A stretch of DNA of 11,497 nucleotides from positions 1-11,497 of the forward strand of contig SSGK01000020.1 of the NCBI GenBank assembly GCA_008015855.1, read 5' to 3'. Below the pieces are notes generated by a model. It was given only the letters and a program-made list of their open reading frames with translations. It ran no database searches and was not told where the DNA came from. Both the position numbers and the translations under genes were made by a program. This document shows positions 1 to 8,360 of the stretch, piece after piece. Origin of the DNA: Candidatus Altimarinota bacterium. GTDB taxonomy: Bacteria; Patescibacteriota; Gracilibacteria; BD1-5; UBA2023. Position 1 is the stretch's first letter, and each line of letters starts with the position of its first letter.

Positions 1-437
1 CTGTTTCTGATGATTGGCATCATTTTGAAAAGCCTATAATGGAGTATCAAAAGCGTCTTATGAAGACGTGTGATTTTGTTGCCCTGAAACCCAGTAAGGC
101 ACGGATTGCAAAACAGATAATCGATGAAGAGACGGAAAAAATCATTATGGTGTTAGAGAAATACCGAGGCTTTGTCATTCTCTGTGACGAATTTGGAAAA
201 ACACTTACCTCTCCGGCGCTTTCACAGTTTTTAGCCACTCTTCAGTGAGAACACGGAAATGTACTCTTTATAATCGGAGGGAGTTATGGAGTGAATCGAG
301 AGAAAATAGCACCATATATTCATCATTCACTCGGCTTATCAGAGTTTACTCTCCCGCATTGACTCGCATTTCTTACGCTTATTGAGCAAATATACCGAGC
401 ACATGAGATACAGAAGTGATCAGGATATCATCATTAA
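1..437 (+). CDS. rlmH: 23S rRNA pseudouridine-1915 N3-methyltransferase RlmH, 5' truncated
   Basis: RlmH is a small SPOUT methyltransferase that uses SAM to methylate pseudouridine 1915 in helix 69 of 23S rRNA. The reading frame is open from base 3 and ends at TAA 435-437; about 10 N-terminal residues should lie outside the window. Family marks seen in order: HHFEKP near the start, the helix with ETEKI, SPALSQFLA, the SAM-site segment IIGGSYG, SLGLSEFTLPH, then LIEQIYRAHEIQKGSGYHH, the classic RlmH C-terminus. Three in-frame TGA codons (246, 360, 417) must be read through to reach these motifs. Under the standard code the protein would stop before the SAM-binding loop. The glycine reading fits at 417 (KGSGYH). 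At 360 the family more often has Gln after LPH, so that position is a mild variant. It is followed at once by a terminator shared with ssb. Confidence 0.93.
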
Positions 438-462
438 AAAACCTCCTTTCGGAGGATTTTTT
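436..462. terminator. Bidirectional hairpin terminator between rlmH and ssb
   Basis: CCTCC (442-446), loop TTTC, GGAGG (451-455), flanked by a run of A on the left and a run of T on the right (one unpaired A at 456). The A/T runs extend the stem and give a U-tract in both directions. It lies just after the rlmH stop and touches the ssb stop (461-463), so it can serve both convergent genes. Confidence 0.85.
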
Positions 463-907
463 AAAACGGGATATCTTCGATTGTGATTTCTTCTTCTGGT
501 TTTGGAGTGCTCTTCTTGCTTTTTGGAGCTTCTACCGCTGTATCATCGTATGATGCACTCGCTTCTTCTCTACCACCTCCAGTTGAAAGGAGAATAACAT
601 TATCAGCAACAATTTCTGTCTTATAGCGTTTTACCCCAGTAGTATCGTCCCCGCTACGAGTTTTGAGATACCCTTCCACGTATACCTTCTTTCCCTTGTG
701 CATATATTGTTCTGCAATATCTGCAAGAAATCTCCAAGCAACCACGTTATGAAATTCCACCTCTTCTTGTTTTACTCCAGATTGATCCTTCCAAGAACGA
801 TTCGTTGCAACTGAAAAAGTTGCTACTTTTTGTCCATTTGGAGTCTCGCGAACATCTGGTTCTGCAGTGAGATTTCCAATGAGTTGTACCTTATTAAGTG
901 AATTCAT
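461..907 (-). CDS. ssb: Single-stranded DNA-binding protein
   Basis: 148 residues. SSB coats single-stranded DNA during replication, repair and recombination and recruits partner proteins through its C-terminal tip. Seen: an N-terminal OB fold starting MNSLNKVQLIGNL, then EPDVRETPNGQKVATFSVATN, FHNVVAWRFLADIAEQY, KGKKVYVEGYLKTR and the closing strand EIVADNVILL. A low-complexity linker rich in S, K, P and E follows, then the acidic tip ending EDIPF, the SSB protein-interaction motif. The frame stays open upstream to an ATG at 997, but those 30 residues match nothing in SSB and would cover the likely promoter. The ATG at 907 gives the canonical N-terminus. It is the only gene here without an in-frame TGA. 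No Shine-Dalgarno sequence is visible before the start. Confidence 0.95.
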   Translation of the reverse strand: MNSLNKVQLIGNLTAEPDVRETPNGQKVATFSVATNRSWKDQSGVKQEEVEFHNVVAWRFLADIAEQYMHKGKKVYVEGYLKTRSGDDTTGVKRYKTEIVADNVILLSTGGGREEASASYDDTAVEAPKSKKSTPKPEEEITIEDIPF

Positions 908-939
908 AGTAAAAATAACGGATGAAGTAATGTAAACAA

Positions 940-967
940 ATGATACCCAAAAACTGAGACTATACAA
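940..967 (-). promoter_or_regulatory. Probable ssb promoter
   Basis: On the minus strand TTGTAT (967-962), a 16-bp spacer, and TATCAT (945-940), with about 32 bases from the -10 box to the ssb ATG. A second option, TTGTTT-16-TATTTT, lies closer to the start and would give an almost leaderless transcript. Pattern match only. Confidence 0.4.
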
Positions 968-1013
968 ATTTTTCTTTCGGGGAAAAATCACTCTCAAAAA
1001 AGGATGTGAAAAG

Positions 1014-1042
1014 TTGCGTAGTTTCAGTTTTTGCGCTACAAT
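1014..1042 (+). promoter_or_regulatory. Probable promoter for the 1065-1846 gene pair
   Basis: TTGCGT, a 17-bp spacer and TACAAT lie in the divergent gap between ssb and the gene at 1065. A second -10-like TATAAT about ten bases downstream could be used instead. Both are followed by T-rich sequence running into the ATG. Confidence 0.5.
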
Positions 1043-1064
1043 ACTGTTATAATAATTTGTTTTT

Positions 1065-1595
1065 ATGGATTTTCAGAATCTTTTAAAGGATGCAACGAAT
1101 ATTGCAAAGCAGTATGGAGAAAAAGTGGTGAATTTTTCGGAAGAACACCTCAAAAAAACTCCTGCTTTTTTGAAAACACTTTCAGAATTTGAATCAGTGG
1201 CTCATTCAAAAAAACTCCTGGTATTTGTCTGAACTCGAGGAACTCCTGAGTATACCGAAGCACTTGCATGGTTTCCAATCTTTGGTGCGAAGGCATGGAT
1301 GTGGCTTGCAGCACTCAAATACGTAGAACGAAATGAGGCTTCGGAAGTGGCACTCCGTATTACTGATGAATCACGATTCATGTTCGTAGTCTATCATGAA
1401 GGATCGATCGTTGCTCGATATTATACACTTCATGATGTAAAGGCATTTTTCCAAGATCCTTGCTTTGATGCTCAGAAAGATTATTCAACTGCCGTTGTTG
1501 ATGAAGCAAAAGCTCCTCAAGTAGAAGCATCTTCTGAGACACAAAATCCAACTTCATCTGCTCCCGTTGATCCGCTTTCCTCAAATAATCAATAA
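1065..1595 (+). CDS. Hypothetical protein, 176 residues
   Basis: I do not recognise a family. The frame starts at ATG 1065, crosses one in-frame TGA at 1230 (residue 56, context LLVFV-Gly-TRGTPEY) and ends at TAA 1593. The first 50 residues are charged and probably helical. Residues about 50-140 look like a compact domain of alternating strands and helices (KKLLVFVGTRG, ALAWFPIFGAKAWMWLAALKYV, FMFVVYHEGSIVARYY, LHDVKAFF). The last 30 are a flexible tail rich in S, P, E and Q. No signal peptide is seen; the tryptophan-rich segment near residues 70-90 is amphipathic rather than a clear membrane helix. The next gene follows after 11 bases on the same strand, so the two are probably co-transcribed. 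The start lacks a ribosome-binding site. Confidence 0.8.
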
Positions 1596-1606
1596 CTCCA
1601 CTTTGT

Positions 1607-1846
1607 ATGCCAATTGAACCAATGAGCATCTTCCTTATTGTCCTCTCTGTAATGACTCTCATGATAGGAATCATGATTACATTGATTCTCATGAGAATAT
1701 TTTCTATGCTTCAACGCGTGGAACGAACCCTTGATCGGGTTGATCGAGTGATGGAAACGGTTGATAAGGTAAATAGTATTGTTAATTATGCGAGTGACTT
1801 TCCACTCCAGATACTCCAAAAAATCGTAGAACGATTCATAAAATAA
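1607..1846 (+). CDS. Small single-pass membrane protein with coiled coil, 79 residues
   Basis: Function unknown. Residues about 7-30 (SIFLIVLSVMTLMIGIMITL and onward) form one strongly hydrophobic helix. A heptad-like stretch, RVERTLDRVDRVMETVDKV, then suggests a short coiled coil on one side of the membrane. The layout recalls DUF948-type proteins, but this is shape, not a sequence match. A second ATG at 1622 (MSIFLI) is an alternative start. It follows the 176-residue gene after 11 bases and its TAA runs directly into a hairpin terminator, so it is the end of that operon. It has no in-frame TGA, so the standard and alternative codes give the same product. Confidence 0.75.
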   Translation: MPIEPMSIFLIVLSVMTLMIGIMITLILMRIFSMLQRVERTLDRVDRVMETVDKVNSIVNYASDFPLQILQKIVERFIK

Positions 1847-1872
1847 AACCAGCGTATGCTGGTTTTATTTTT
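1845..1872. terminator. Bidirectional terminator shared by the 79-residue gene and mtaB
   Basis: AAAACCAGC, loop GTAT, GCTGGTTTT, followed by ATTTTT. The nine-pair stem is perfect, and the A-rich left side gives a U-tract for the opposite direction. The stop codons of both convergent genes lie inside it (TAA 1844-1846 on plus, TAA 1867-1865 on minus). Confidence 0.9.
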
Positions 1873-3181
1873 CTCCTTCTTGTTCTGGATTCTCAAATGT
1901 AACAGAACTATTGTAGTGATAGATTCATTCAATAACGGTTCATCGTTTGAGTATGGTTTCATGTGGAATCTGACAATTCAATTCGTTACAGAAGAGATAA
2001 TTTTCACTCCATCATTGGAATGTACTTACCCCATCCGTTTTTTCTATCAGAACACGAACGGTTTTTCCATGGTGTGAAGTACAAAATTTTTCGAGTTCTG
2101 TTTTCCCGAGAGCCAGGAGCGAGCGAAGTCGTTCCATCTTAATGTGTTCTGGTATTTGATCTTCAAACTTTCATGCAGGAATACTGTAATGGCTGTCATG
2201 TGCGGAAAAAGGAAATGCATGAAGTTGGGTAATCCCATAATCAGAAACGAGTTCTTTCGTTGCCTCAAAATCTTCATCTGTTTCTCCTGGGAATCCAACG
2301 ATGAGATCAGCTCATATATTGAGCTCGACTCAGTCGGGACGTTCTATTTTTTTTAATTTTTTGAGTACTTCTCGGAGAAAATGAGCGTCATAGTGTCGAT
2401 TCATTCTTTTGAGAATTGGGTCAGATCCAGATTGGATGGAGAGGTGCACGTATGCATTGATGCGTGTCTCAGAAAAAAGTGCGATACAAGTATCACTCAA
2501 GAATTCTACTCCGAGGGAGGAGATGCGAATTCGTTCTATGTTGGTTTCCTTGAGAATGCTATGAATGAGTTCTACAAATTTTGAATCCTTGAAATCATTG
2601 GACGAAAGAGCTCCCCATGCTCCCAGGTTGGTTCCAGTGAGAACCACCTCCTTTCCTCCGTTTCGGATGAATTCATTTATTTCTTCGATAATCTCCTCTT
2701 TTGGTCGAGACTTATGTCGTCCACGCGCCTGAACTGTAAGGCAGAATGTACAAAAGTTATCACACCCCATTTGGATAACCATATACTTTCTCGTAAAAAT
2801 CTGCGCTTTACTCGAGAGTATCTGAAAGTTTCGGATTTTTTCTTTTATGAGTGTACTTCTGTCTTTTCCATAATCTTCAGGGTCTTCTGGAAGGAGAACA
2901 ATCCGTTCTTTATACGGAGCAAGTTCGTGATATGTCTCAAAGAACTGAGGATCGATCATTCCATTTTTCAGATTTCAACAGCCCGAAAGGAAGAGAAAAT
3001 CTTCTTCTGGAAGCATCGCTAATTTCTTTTTCGCAAATTTTACCCACTTTGCCTTTGCTCTATCGGTTACAACACATGATGCGATAAAAACCCCTTTTTT
3101 TCATTCTAAGAAGGGGTGATCCATCCATTTTTCCGTGAAATATTTATTGGTTTTACATCAAAATACTTTATACTCGAGCAT
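1865..3181 (-). CDS. mtaB: MiaB/MtaB-family tRNA methylthiotransferase (radical SAM)
   Basis: 438 residues. Enzymes of this family insert a methylthio group into A37-modified tRNA; MtaB acts on t6A37, MiaB on i6A37. Seen: an N-terminal methylthiotransferase domain with cysteines at about 9 (VFGCKTN), 36 (ASCVVTDRA) and 68 (LSGCGN), which would hold the auxiliary 4Fe-4S cluster. The radical-SAM CxxxCxxC follows at 140, 144 and 147 (GCDNFCTFC), then EVVLTGTNLGAWG, HLSIQSGSDPILKRMNRHYD, GADLIVGFPGETDEDF and a C-terminal TRAM-like segment with GKTVRVLIE. Nine TGA codons must be read as Gly, including the invariant Gly before Cys9. GCKTN resembles MtaB (GCKVN) more than MiaB (GCQMN), hence the symbol; the substrate is not proven. 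The CLTVQARG loop differs from the usual CIIPYARG. Confidence 0.88.
3147..3174 (+). promoter_or_regulatory. Probable promoter for the DUF167 gene
   Basis: TTGGTT, 16-bp spacer, TATACT. It lies inside the 5' end of the divergent mtaB coding sequence, about 60 bases before the ATG at 3236. Confidence 0.4.
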
Positions 3182-3204
3182 AGAAAAGTCAGAGAATGAT
3201 AGTG

Positions 3205-3232
3205 ACTATATGAAAATATAATCGGTAATCAA
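3205..3232 (-). promoter_or_regulatory. Probable mtaB promoter
   Basis: Minus strand TTGATT (3232-3227), 16-bp spacer, TATAGT (3210-3205). From the -10 box to the ATG at 3181 is about 23 bases. It sits in the 54-base divergent gap. Confidence 0.55.
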
Positions 3233-3235
3233 CTT

Positions 3236-3484
3236 ATGGAAGAAAAAAAGAATGATATTATTCATGTAAAGGTTATTCCGCGAGCAAAAAAGACGGAATA
3301 TATCGGAGAAATGGCGGATGGTGCTATGAAGATTCGACTCAAAGCCGTTCCAGAAAATGGAAAAGCGAACGAAGAGCTCGTCCGCTTTTTGGGTGAATAT
3401 TTTCATGTATCCACATCACATATAGAAGTGATTGCTGGTCAAACCAATTCCCGGAAAACCGTACGAATTATCAGAGGGTTTTAG
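3236..3484 (+). CDS. DUF167 / YggU family (UPF0235) protein
   Basis: 82 residues, a full-length member of this small conserved family whose biochemical role is not established. The family pattern is clear: HVKVIPRAKKTEYIGE, then DGAMKIRLKAVPENGKANEELVRFL, where GKANEEL is the signature, then the strand-forming end IEVIAGQTNSRKTVRII. It ends with TAG, the only TAG stop in the window, and has no in-frame TGA. Its last 17 bases overlap the 3' end of the giant LysM gene on the other strand. No terminator hairpin is visible at that junction. Confidence 0.93.
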   Translation: MEEKKNDIIHVKVIPRAKKTEYIGEMADGAMKIRLKAVPENGKANEELVRFLGEYFHVSTSHIEVIAGQTNSRKTVRIIRGF

Positions 3485-6400
3485 GGCTATTTTGGAGTGC
3501 AAATTGTTTACGAGGATAATTAAAGAAACCATTTCGAAAACTATTTCCACTGAGTTCACTCGCCTTTGGAAGAATACTCGAAGAGATTCGTGCTTCTGGA
3601 TTTTTTGCATCAAAAGCATAATTATCTAGGTGTCATCGAAGCTCCTTATCCGAAAGGAATGCGTAGATAGTACTGATAAGTTCCACCTCTTTTTCCTTAT
3701 TGGAAATATTTTTTGTTTCGATTTCGTAGACCCGATTATTAAATGCCATGAGTCCATGATAGATAGCAAGTTCTGGGGTGCTTCTTTCTTTTGGCTCAAG
3801 AGAGAGTGCAATCTGATCACGAATTGCACCGATATGTCGAATAAACGTTTGTGGTCCATATACCATGGCACCACTAAAGAATTTTGTTTCGATTTCTGGA
3901 GCGGTCAGTGCTTTTCCATTCTCTTTCAAGATTTGAAGATTTTCTAATATGCGAAGAATATAGTTTTCAGTGAGACCATAGAGTACCTTTCTTTCTCCGA
4001 GGTTATTCATGAGAAGAAGGGTATTGTTGAATCAAGATATACGATCAGGGGTATCATCTGGCTTGAGACGATCTTCCCCAATTTTTTCCATAATACCGTC
4101 GAGTTTTACGGCGTGGATATTGAGTTTATCTTCCATAAGGGAAGCAGCAATGATTTTTCCGACCATGTTTTCATTTTTTCCATCATCGAGACGAAAGAGT
4201 CCTAGTAATGTTCTGGTAAGGTCTTCAAAATCACTTTTCTCGAGATCCTTTTTTGCAAGATATCACTTAATAGTATCGACCTTTTCCATATCAGAAGCGA
4301 TTCATGATCGAGCATTTGCATACATGTAATCACGAATTTCTTTTGAATCCAGCTTCTCTATTGCTCTTGCTATATGTGCTCGAGTTGGCCATTCTTTATT
4401 CCAACCAGACGAAAGTCATTTTATACGAATCTGAAAATCACCATATGAATTGATAGGACTCTTGAGCGATTCACTTTCGAGGGATTGTTTTACCTTTCTT
4501 CGGAGTCATTCGGGTTTATACCATTGTTCCGTAGGTCGTTCATAGCTTTCGAGGACTAATACCTGTTTTACGAGGGAACGATTGTATGGATTTTGTATTG
4601 CAACATCCAAAAGCGATCGATCATGAGGCTTCAGAATACTGTCAACCGATGTTGTATCCTGAATTTGCCCCTTCATTTCGGCGAGAAGTGCATTTACATC
4701 ATTAAGGTGAATCTTTACATGAAATCCCATTGGAGCCTTTCCTGCTAGCACATCCTTCCCAGTAATTTGAGAATGAGTTCGAAGTGATTGATCAATAATT
4801 TTCTCCACGAGAGCGCGTGAAAATATGAGATTCATGCCTTCCACAAGCGAAATATTTTCATATTTTCCTGATTGTCAGATCTTCAAACGAAGTTCTTTCA
4901 TAATACCATTAATAATCGTTCCAGATGAATCTCCAGGAAATACGGTATATTCGATATGAGAACGAAATGGTGCTGTTTCCAGTGCTTGTTTTCATTGTTT
5001 TTCTCGAGCAGACTGTACATATTCTCGAAAGAGGGTATTCACACCCGTCGTCTCAAAATAGGGTATAGAACGATTTACATTCGTTGAACCATTATTGAGT
5101 TCTGTTTCACTTTGGAGATATCCAGAAAGCTCTAGTGCCTTAATTTGTCGTGAATAAAATGCCTGAAGACGTTCTTCATAGAGCTTTCTATCCTCTTCTT
5201 TCGTAAGATCAAGATTGGCAAATGCTTCCTTCTCAAATTGTGGAATAACGGTCTTGAGAACGGATTCGATATTTTCAGAAATCTTTCTTCCGTGAGTATC
5301 TCGTTTAAAACTTCCATCCGCTTCCCGAGCAAATCGTAAATCGTAGACTCACTTTGTTTTGAGTCATGAAGCAGGATTATTATAAGATTCTCTTCGAAAA
5401 ATAGATTCCTTATTTGGTTCGATGAGTTCGGTTGGAAGGAGTTTTCCTGTTCCTATGAGTTCAAAGAAAAAACGAGATCGAGCATTCATATTTGCTCTCT
5501 CATCCTTATCTTCGCTGTTTGCAAGATGCCAACCATCAACCATGAGTGGTCCAGAGAGGCTGATTTGATCTTCGGGAGATATTTGAATTTGTTCTTTCTT
5601 CGGCTTCTTCCATTCTTCCTTGAGAGAGACTGGTTTCCCATTAATACTGAGATGAATAAGGTCACTGTACTCTTCTAAGTGTTTTTCAATCTGAGTACTT
5701 CATAACTTTGTCCATGCGGATGAGTAATCAGCACGGCTCGCTACAAAATGTACGAGAAATGCGGTAATAGGAAGTTCTTCCTTTTTTTCGAGCTTTTCCT
5801 TGTTTTGTAAAATCTTCTTTTCCATCTGGAGAATTCCTTCAGCGGATTCATTGTAATTTGAAAGAGCCTCTTCTATCTGAGGACTTGCACTCCTAAGGGC
5901 TGCGAGTTTTTCACCCGCAATAACACGAATACCACTATTGCTCGTGAGCTGAGAGCGAATTTCTGAGATACTGGCTTTTGTTTTTTCGGTTGCAAGGTAT
6001 CGAGCACGAAGTTCCTTCTGATCCTCTCTTGATTGTCAAAATACTCGCTCAAGGGTTAATCTATCATCGACTTGAATTGCTTTTAGGAAGAGTTTTCTTT
6101 TTCTCTCGCTTTCTCCTGAAACATCCTTTGCTTTATTTTCAAGAAATGAAAGATACGTTTGAAGTTCTTCATTTTTTGCAGGATTGAGTACATCTAAGAG
6201 ACGCTGCTCAATCTTTTTATGTTCGTCTCGTTTTGTTCCAATAGATCTTCCGAGTTCTATATTTTCCAGATTTGCTTGTTCCAATTCTTTTACTCGAGCA
6301 ACTTTTTGTTCGGATATCGTCTGTATTTCTGTTTTCTTTTGAGCGATAGCCTGTTCGGTTGTACGAATTGATTCGAGAGAACTTAGATACTGTCCGATTG

Positions 6401-7823
6401 ATTGTTTGATACTTGGAATGGCACTTATTTCTTCCGAAAGTCCTTCAAAGGTGTGTCGTGATATTTCAGAATGTGGTGTTTTTTCAAGCTGTGAGTGGAT
6501 AGCCTCCACTCATGCATGAATTCGGCGTTTTCTTGATTGAAGGGCAACGATATAATTTGCATCCTCTTCTGTTACGGGATACCGAATAATTTTTGCGAGT
6601 TCTGTTTTAATACGTTCTTTATTTTCTGATTCAAACAAGCTTTTCAATGCTGCTATTTTTCATTCGCGTACATCTTCCGGAAATGAATTTCCATAACGAC
6701 GTATTACCGCATCAATTGCATTTGCCTTTCGAGAAAGTTCTTTGTTTTGATCGAAATCTAAGACATCAAGAAGTTTCTTTCTTTTTCCATCGATTCATTT
6801 CTGCATTTGCACGAGGAGTCATTCTTGATTGGCAAGCTCAAGAGTGATACGCTTTGTATCATCTCAGAAAGACGCCAGTTTTCCATTCTGAACGAGTGGA
6901 ACTTCGTGTGCTTTGAGTGTGAGATTTGCATTTCAGAGAAGCATCGATTGATGGGTATTGTAATGCTTTTCCTCTTTTCCTGCATTCCATCGAGCAACTT
7001 CTCATTTCCAATGACTTCCCGTAAAATAGAGCGGAACAAGACTGAATGGTGCTGATGTTTCGAGTGTTTTTCAGAGCTCAATAACTCGTTTTTTATAACT
7101 TTCTTCCTGTCATTCTTTAATTGGATTTTGCTCAAGTATCTTATTTCCATCGAAGGCATCCATCAATGAAACCTTCGGTAAAAATCCAATTTCGCGCATA
7201 TAAGACGGGAGCATCCACGCATCAACATTTTGTTTTTGGAAAAAAGTTTTCTCTGCTCTGGAAGCATCCCCCATATGAATGGATTGTGTCATAAGAGTGC
7301 GTATGAGATTGGCACAACTCACATTCTCTTGGCGTGAGTGATCAACAATTCTTGGAAGTCGCGGATTAAATGAAGCCTCCTGTGCTTCTATAAATCATTC
7401 AAGCATCTTTGGTCCGATGGAGACTGGATTTTTTGGAAATATGGCGTCACGAAGATTTTTTTTAAGAACACTCCTATCGTGATTTGCAACTCGTGCACTG
7501 AGTTGCTCTGCTTCTATGAGTTTTCTTACACGCTCAAATGTTTGAGAAAAGAGAGTAGTATCCTTGGGTATATATATCTCATCATTGACACGAATCAAAG
7601 GATTTTTTCCTCGCATAGGAATATCCCTTCCGAGGGTGGTATTCAGAAGAAGAAGATCAGTGTATTGGTGTATTCATAATTTCTGTGCAATAGAAGCAAT
7701 CGTTTCTCATTTCTGTATGACATAGGATTGAGTGTTTGCAAGGAGTTCATTTTTTTGCTTTGCAAGCTCCATTGAGAGAATGTCTTCTTGGTTGGAAAGA
7801 CTTATTTCCGGATTTTTTCCCAT
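3468..7823 (-). CDS. Giant LysM-domain protein, 1451 residues, probable cell-wall-binding or wall-degrading protein
   Basis: Recovered only by reading about 25 in-frame TGA codons as Gly. Residues about 33-87 are a LysM domain (SYVIQKGETIASIAQKLGI, ending VNDEIYIPKD), a fold that binds peptidoglycan or chitin GlcNAc. Residues about 165-310 hold Cys170, a DAW at 201 and His291, a spacing reminiscent of NlpC/P60-like hydrolases (inference). Residues 351-530 and 542-715 are a diverged internal duplication, with coiled coil near 490-540. Near the C-terminus, LESYERP (Glu1092), SYGDFQI (1126-1132) and AFNNR (about 1360) resemble lysozyme-fold motifs (inference). ATG 7823 is chosen because a TTGACA/TAAAAT promoter lies 30-57 bases before it; the in-frame ATG at 7895 lies upstream of that promoter. 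No signal peptide follows 7823. It overlaps the DUF167 gene by 17 bases at the stop. Confidence 0.85.
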
Positions 7824-7852
7824 AGAATACGTTTTTATATGTATATTTATAT

Positions 7853-7880
7853 ATTTTACACATATTACTAATTGTGTCAA
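7853..7880 (-). promoter_or_regulatory. Promoter of the giant LysM gene
   Basis: Minus strand TTGACA (7880-7875), 16-bp spacer, TAAAAT (7858-7853): a perfect -35 and a good -10 in very AT-rich DNA. The expected transcript start is near 7846, about 23 bases before ATG 7823. Its -35 forms one arm of the dyad at 7875-7894. Confidence 0.7.
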
Positions 7881-7894
7881 TAAATATATTGACA
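7875..7894. repeat. 20-bp inverted repeat joining two divergent -35 boxes; candidate operator
   Basis: TGTCAATA, centre AATA, TATTGACA. The 8-bp arms are perfect complements. Each arm contains the TTGACA of one of the two divergent promoters, so a dimeric repressor binding here would block both. The symmetry may also simply reflect two consensus -35 boxes back to back. Confidence 0.55.
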
Positions 7895-7916
7895 ATTATA
7901 AAATATAATATATATT
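7889..7916 (+). promoter_or_regulatory. Promoter of the 128-residue gene
   Basis: TTGACA (7889-7894), 16-bp spacer, TATATT (7911-7916). The leader to ATG 7943 would be about 20 bases, with no Shine-Dalgarno sequence. Confidence 0.65.
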
Positions 7917-7942
7917 TACTTACAATTATTCTCTATTTTTCT

Positions 7943-8329
7943 ATGAATACTATGTGAAACGAGAATTCTCCTTCTGATATTCCATATATTCCGTTTTCTG
8001 AATTTAAATTATTTACGGATGATGAAGATAGGGAAGGAGGACCACAAGAGGAACCGGTAAAAGAAATTCCAAAACTCTTAGAAGATTATCCTCGTATCAT
8101 GAATGCAATCCTCCTTTCTTGGGGATATCCAAGAGAATTTCATGATTATGTGAATACACTCTTTGTTGTAGCACCAAGAAAACATCCAGTTACTTGAGTG
8201 ATTGAACACAGTCGTGAGTGATTTTCACCTGAGGCCATGCAGGAAATATTTCTTCTCACATCCATTCATGATGAAGTGTTTTGAAAACCGGTAGAGAAGC
8301 TCTGAAAGAAACATGATATCTGGTCATAA
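7943..8329 (+). CDS. Hypothetical protein, 128 residues
   Basis: No family recognised. The gene exists only under code 25: it reads through TGA five times (at codon 5, then in VTGVIEH, SREGFSPE, EVFGKPVEK and KLGKKHD) and ends TAA 8327. The first 45 residues are acidic and probably disordered (SPSDIPYIPFSEF, DDEDREGGPQEEP). The rest looks folded and helical (LLEDYPRIMNAILLSWGYPREFHDYVNTLFVV, EAMQEIFLLTSIHDEVFG). There is no signal peptide or membrane helix, so it is probably cytoplasmic. It is divergent from the giant LysM gene with a shared dyad between the promoters, which suggests co-regulation. A hairpin terminator starts at the stop codon. Confidence 0.78.
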
Positions 8330-8360
8330 AATATCCCCAAGAAGGGGATATTTTATTTCT
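8327..8360. terminator. Bidirectional terminator between the 128-residue gene and the frameshifted gene
   Basis: AAAATATCCCC (8328-8338), loop AAGAA, GGGGATATTTT (8344-8354), then ATTT. The 11-pair stem is perfect and has A/T runs on both outer sides. Both neighbouring stop codons, TAA 8327 on plus and TAA 8355-8353 on minus, lie in it, as at the other convergent junctions. Confidence 0.9.

Noticed and set aside
908..997. Upstream extension of ssb to ATG 997
   Set aside because: The extra 30 residues have no SSB similarity, cover the likely promoter, and the canonical N-terminus begins at 907.
1150..1220. 15-bp direct repeat TCAAAAAAACTCCTG at 1150 and 1206
   Set aside because: The copies are in different codon frames within one gene, contain a homopolymer run and have no further copies; chance is enough.
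3630..3947. Plus-strand open frame of 105 codons opposite the giant gene
   Set aside because: It is the antisense shadow of conserved-looking coding sequence, rich in Cys, Phe and Ser as such shadows are, with no promoter or terminator of its own.
7824..7895. Upstream extension of the giant LysM protein to ATG 7895, which would add a short hydrophobic stretch
   Set aside because: A good TTGACA/TAAAAT promoter lies inside this stretch, so the mRNA would start downstream of 7895. The hydrophobic look fits translated AT-rich promoter DNA.
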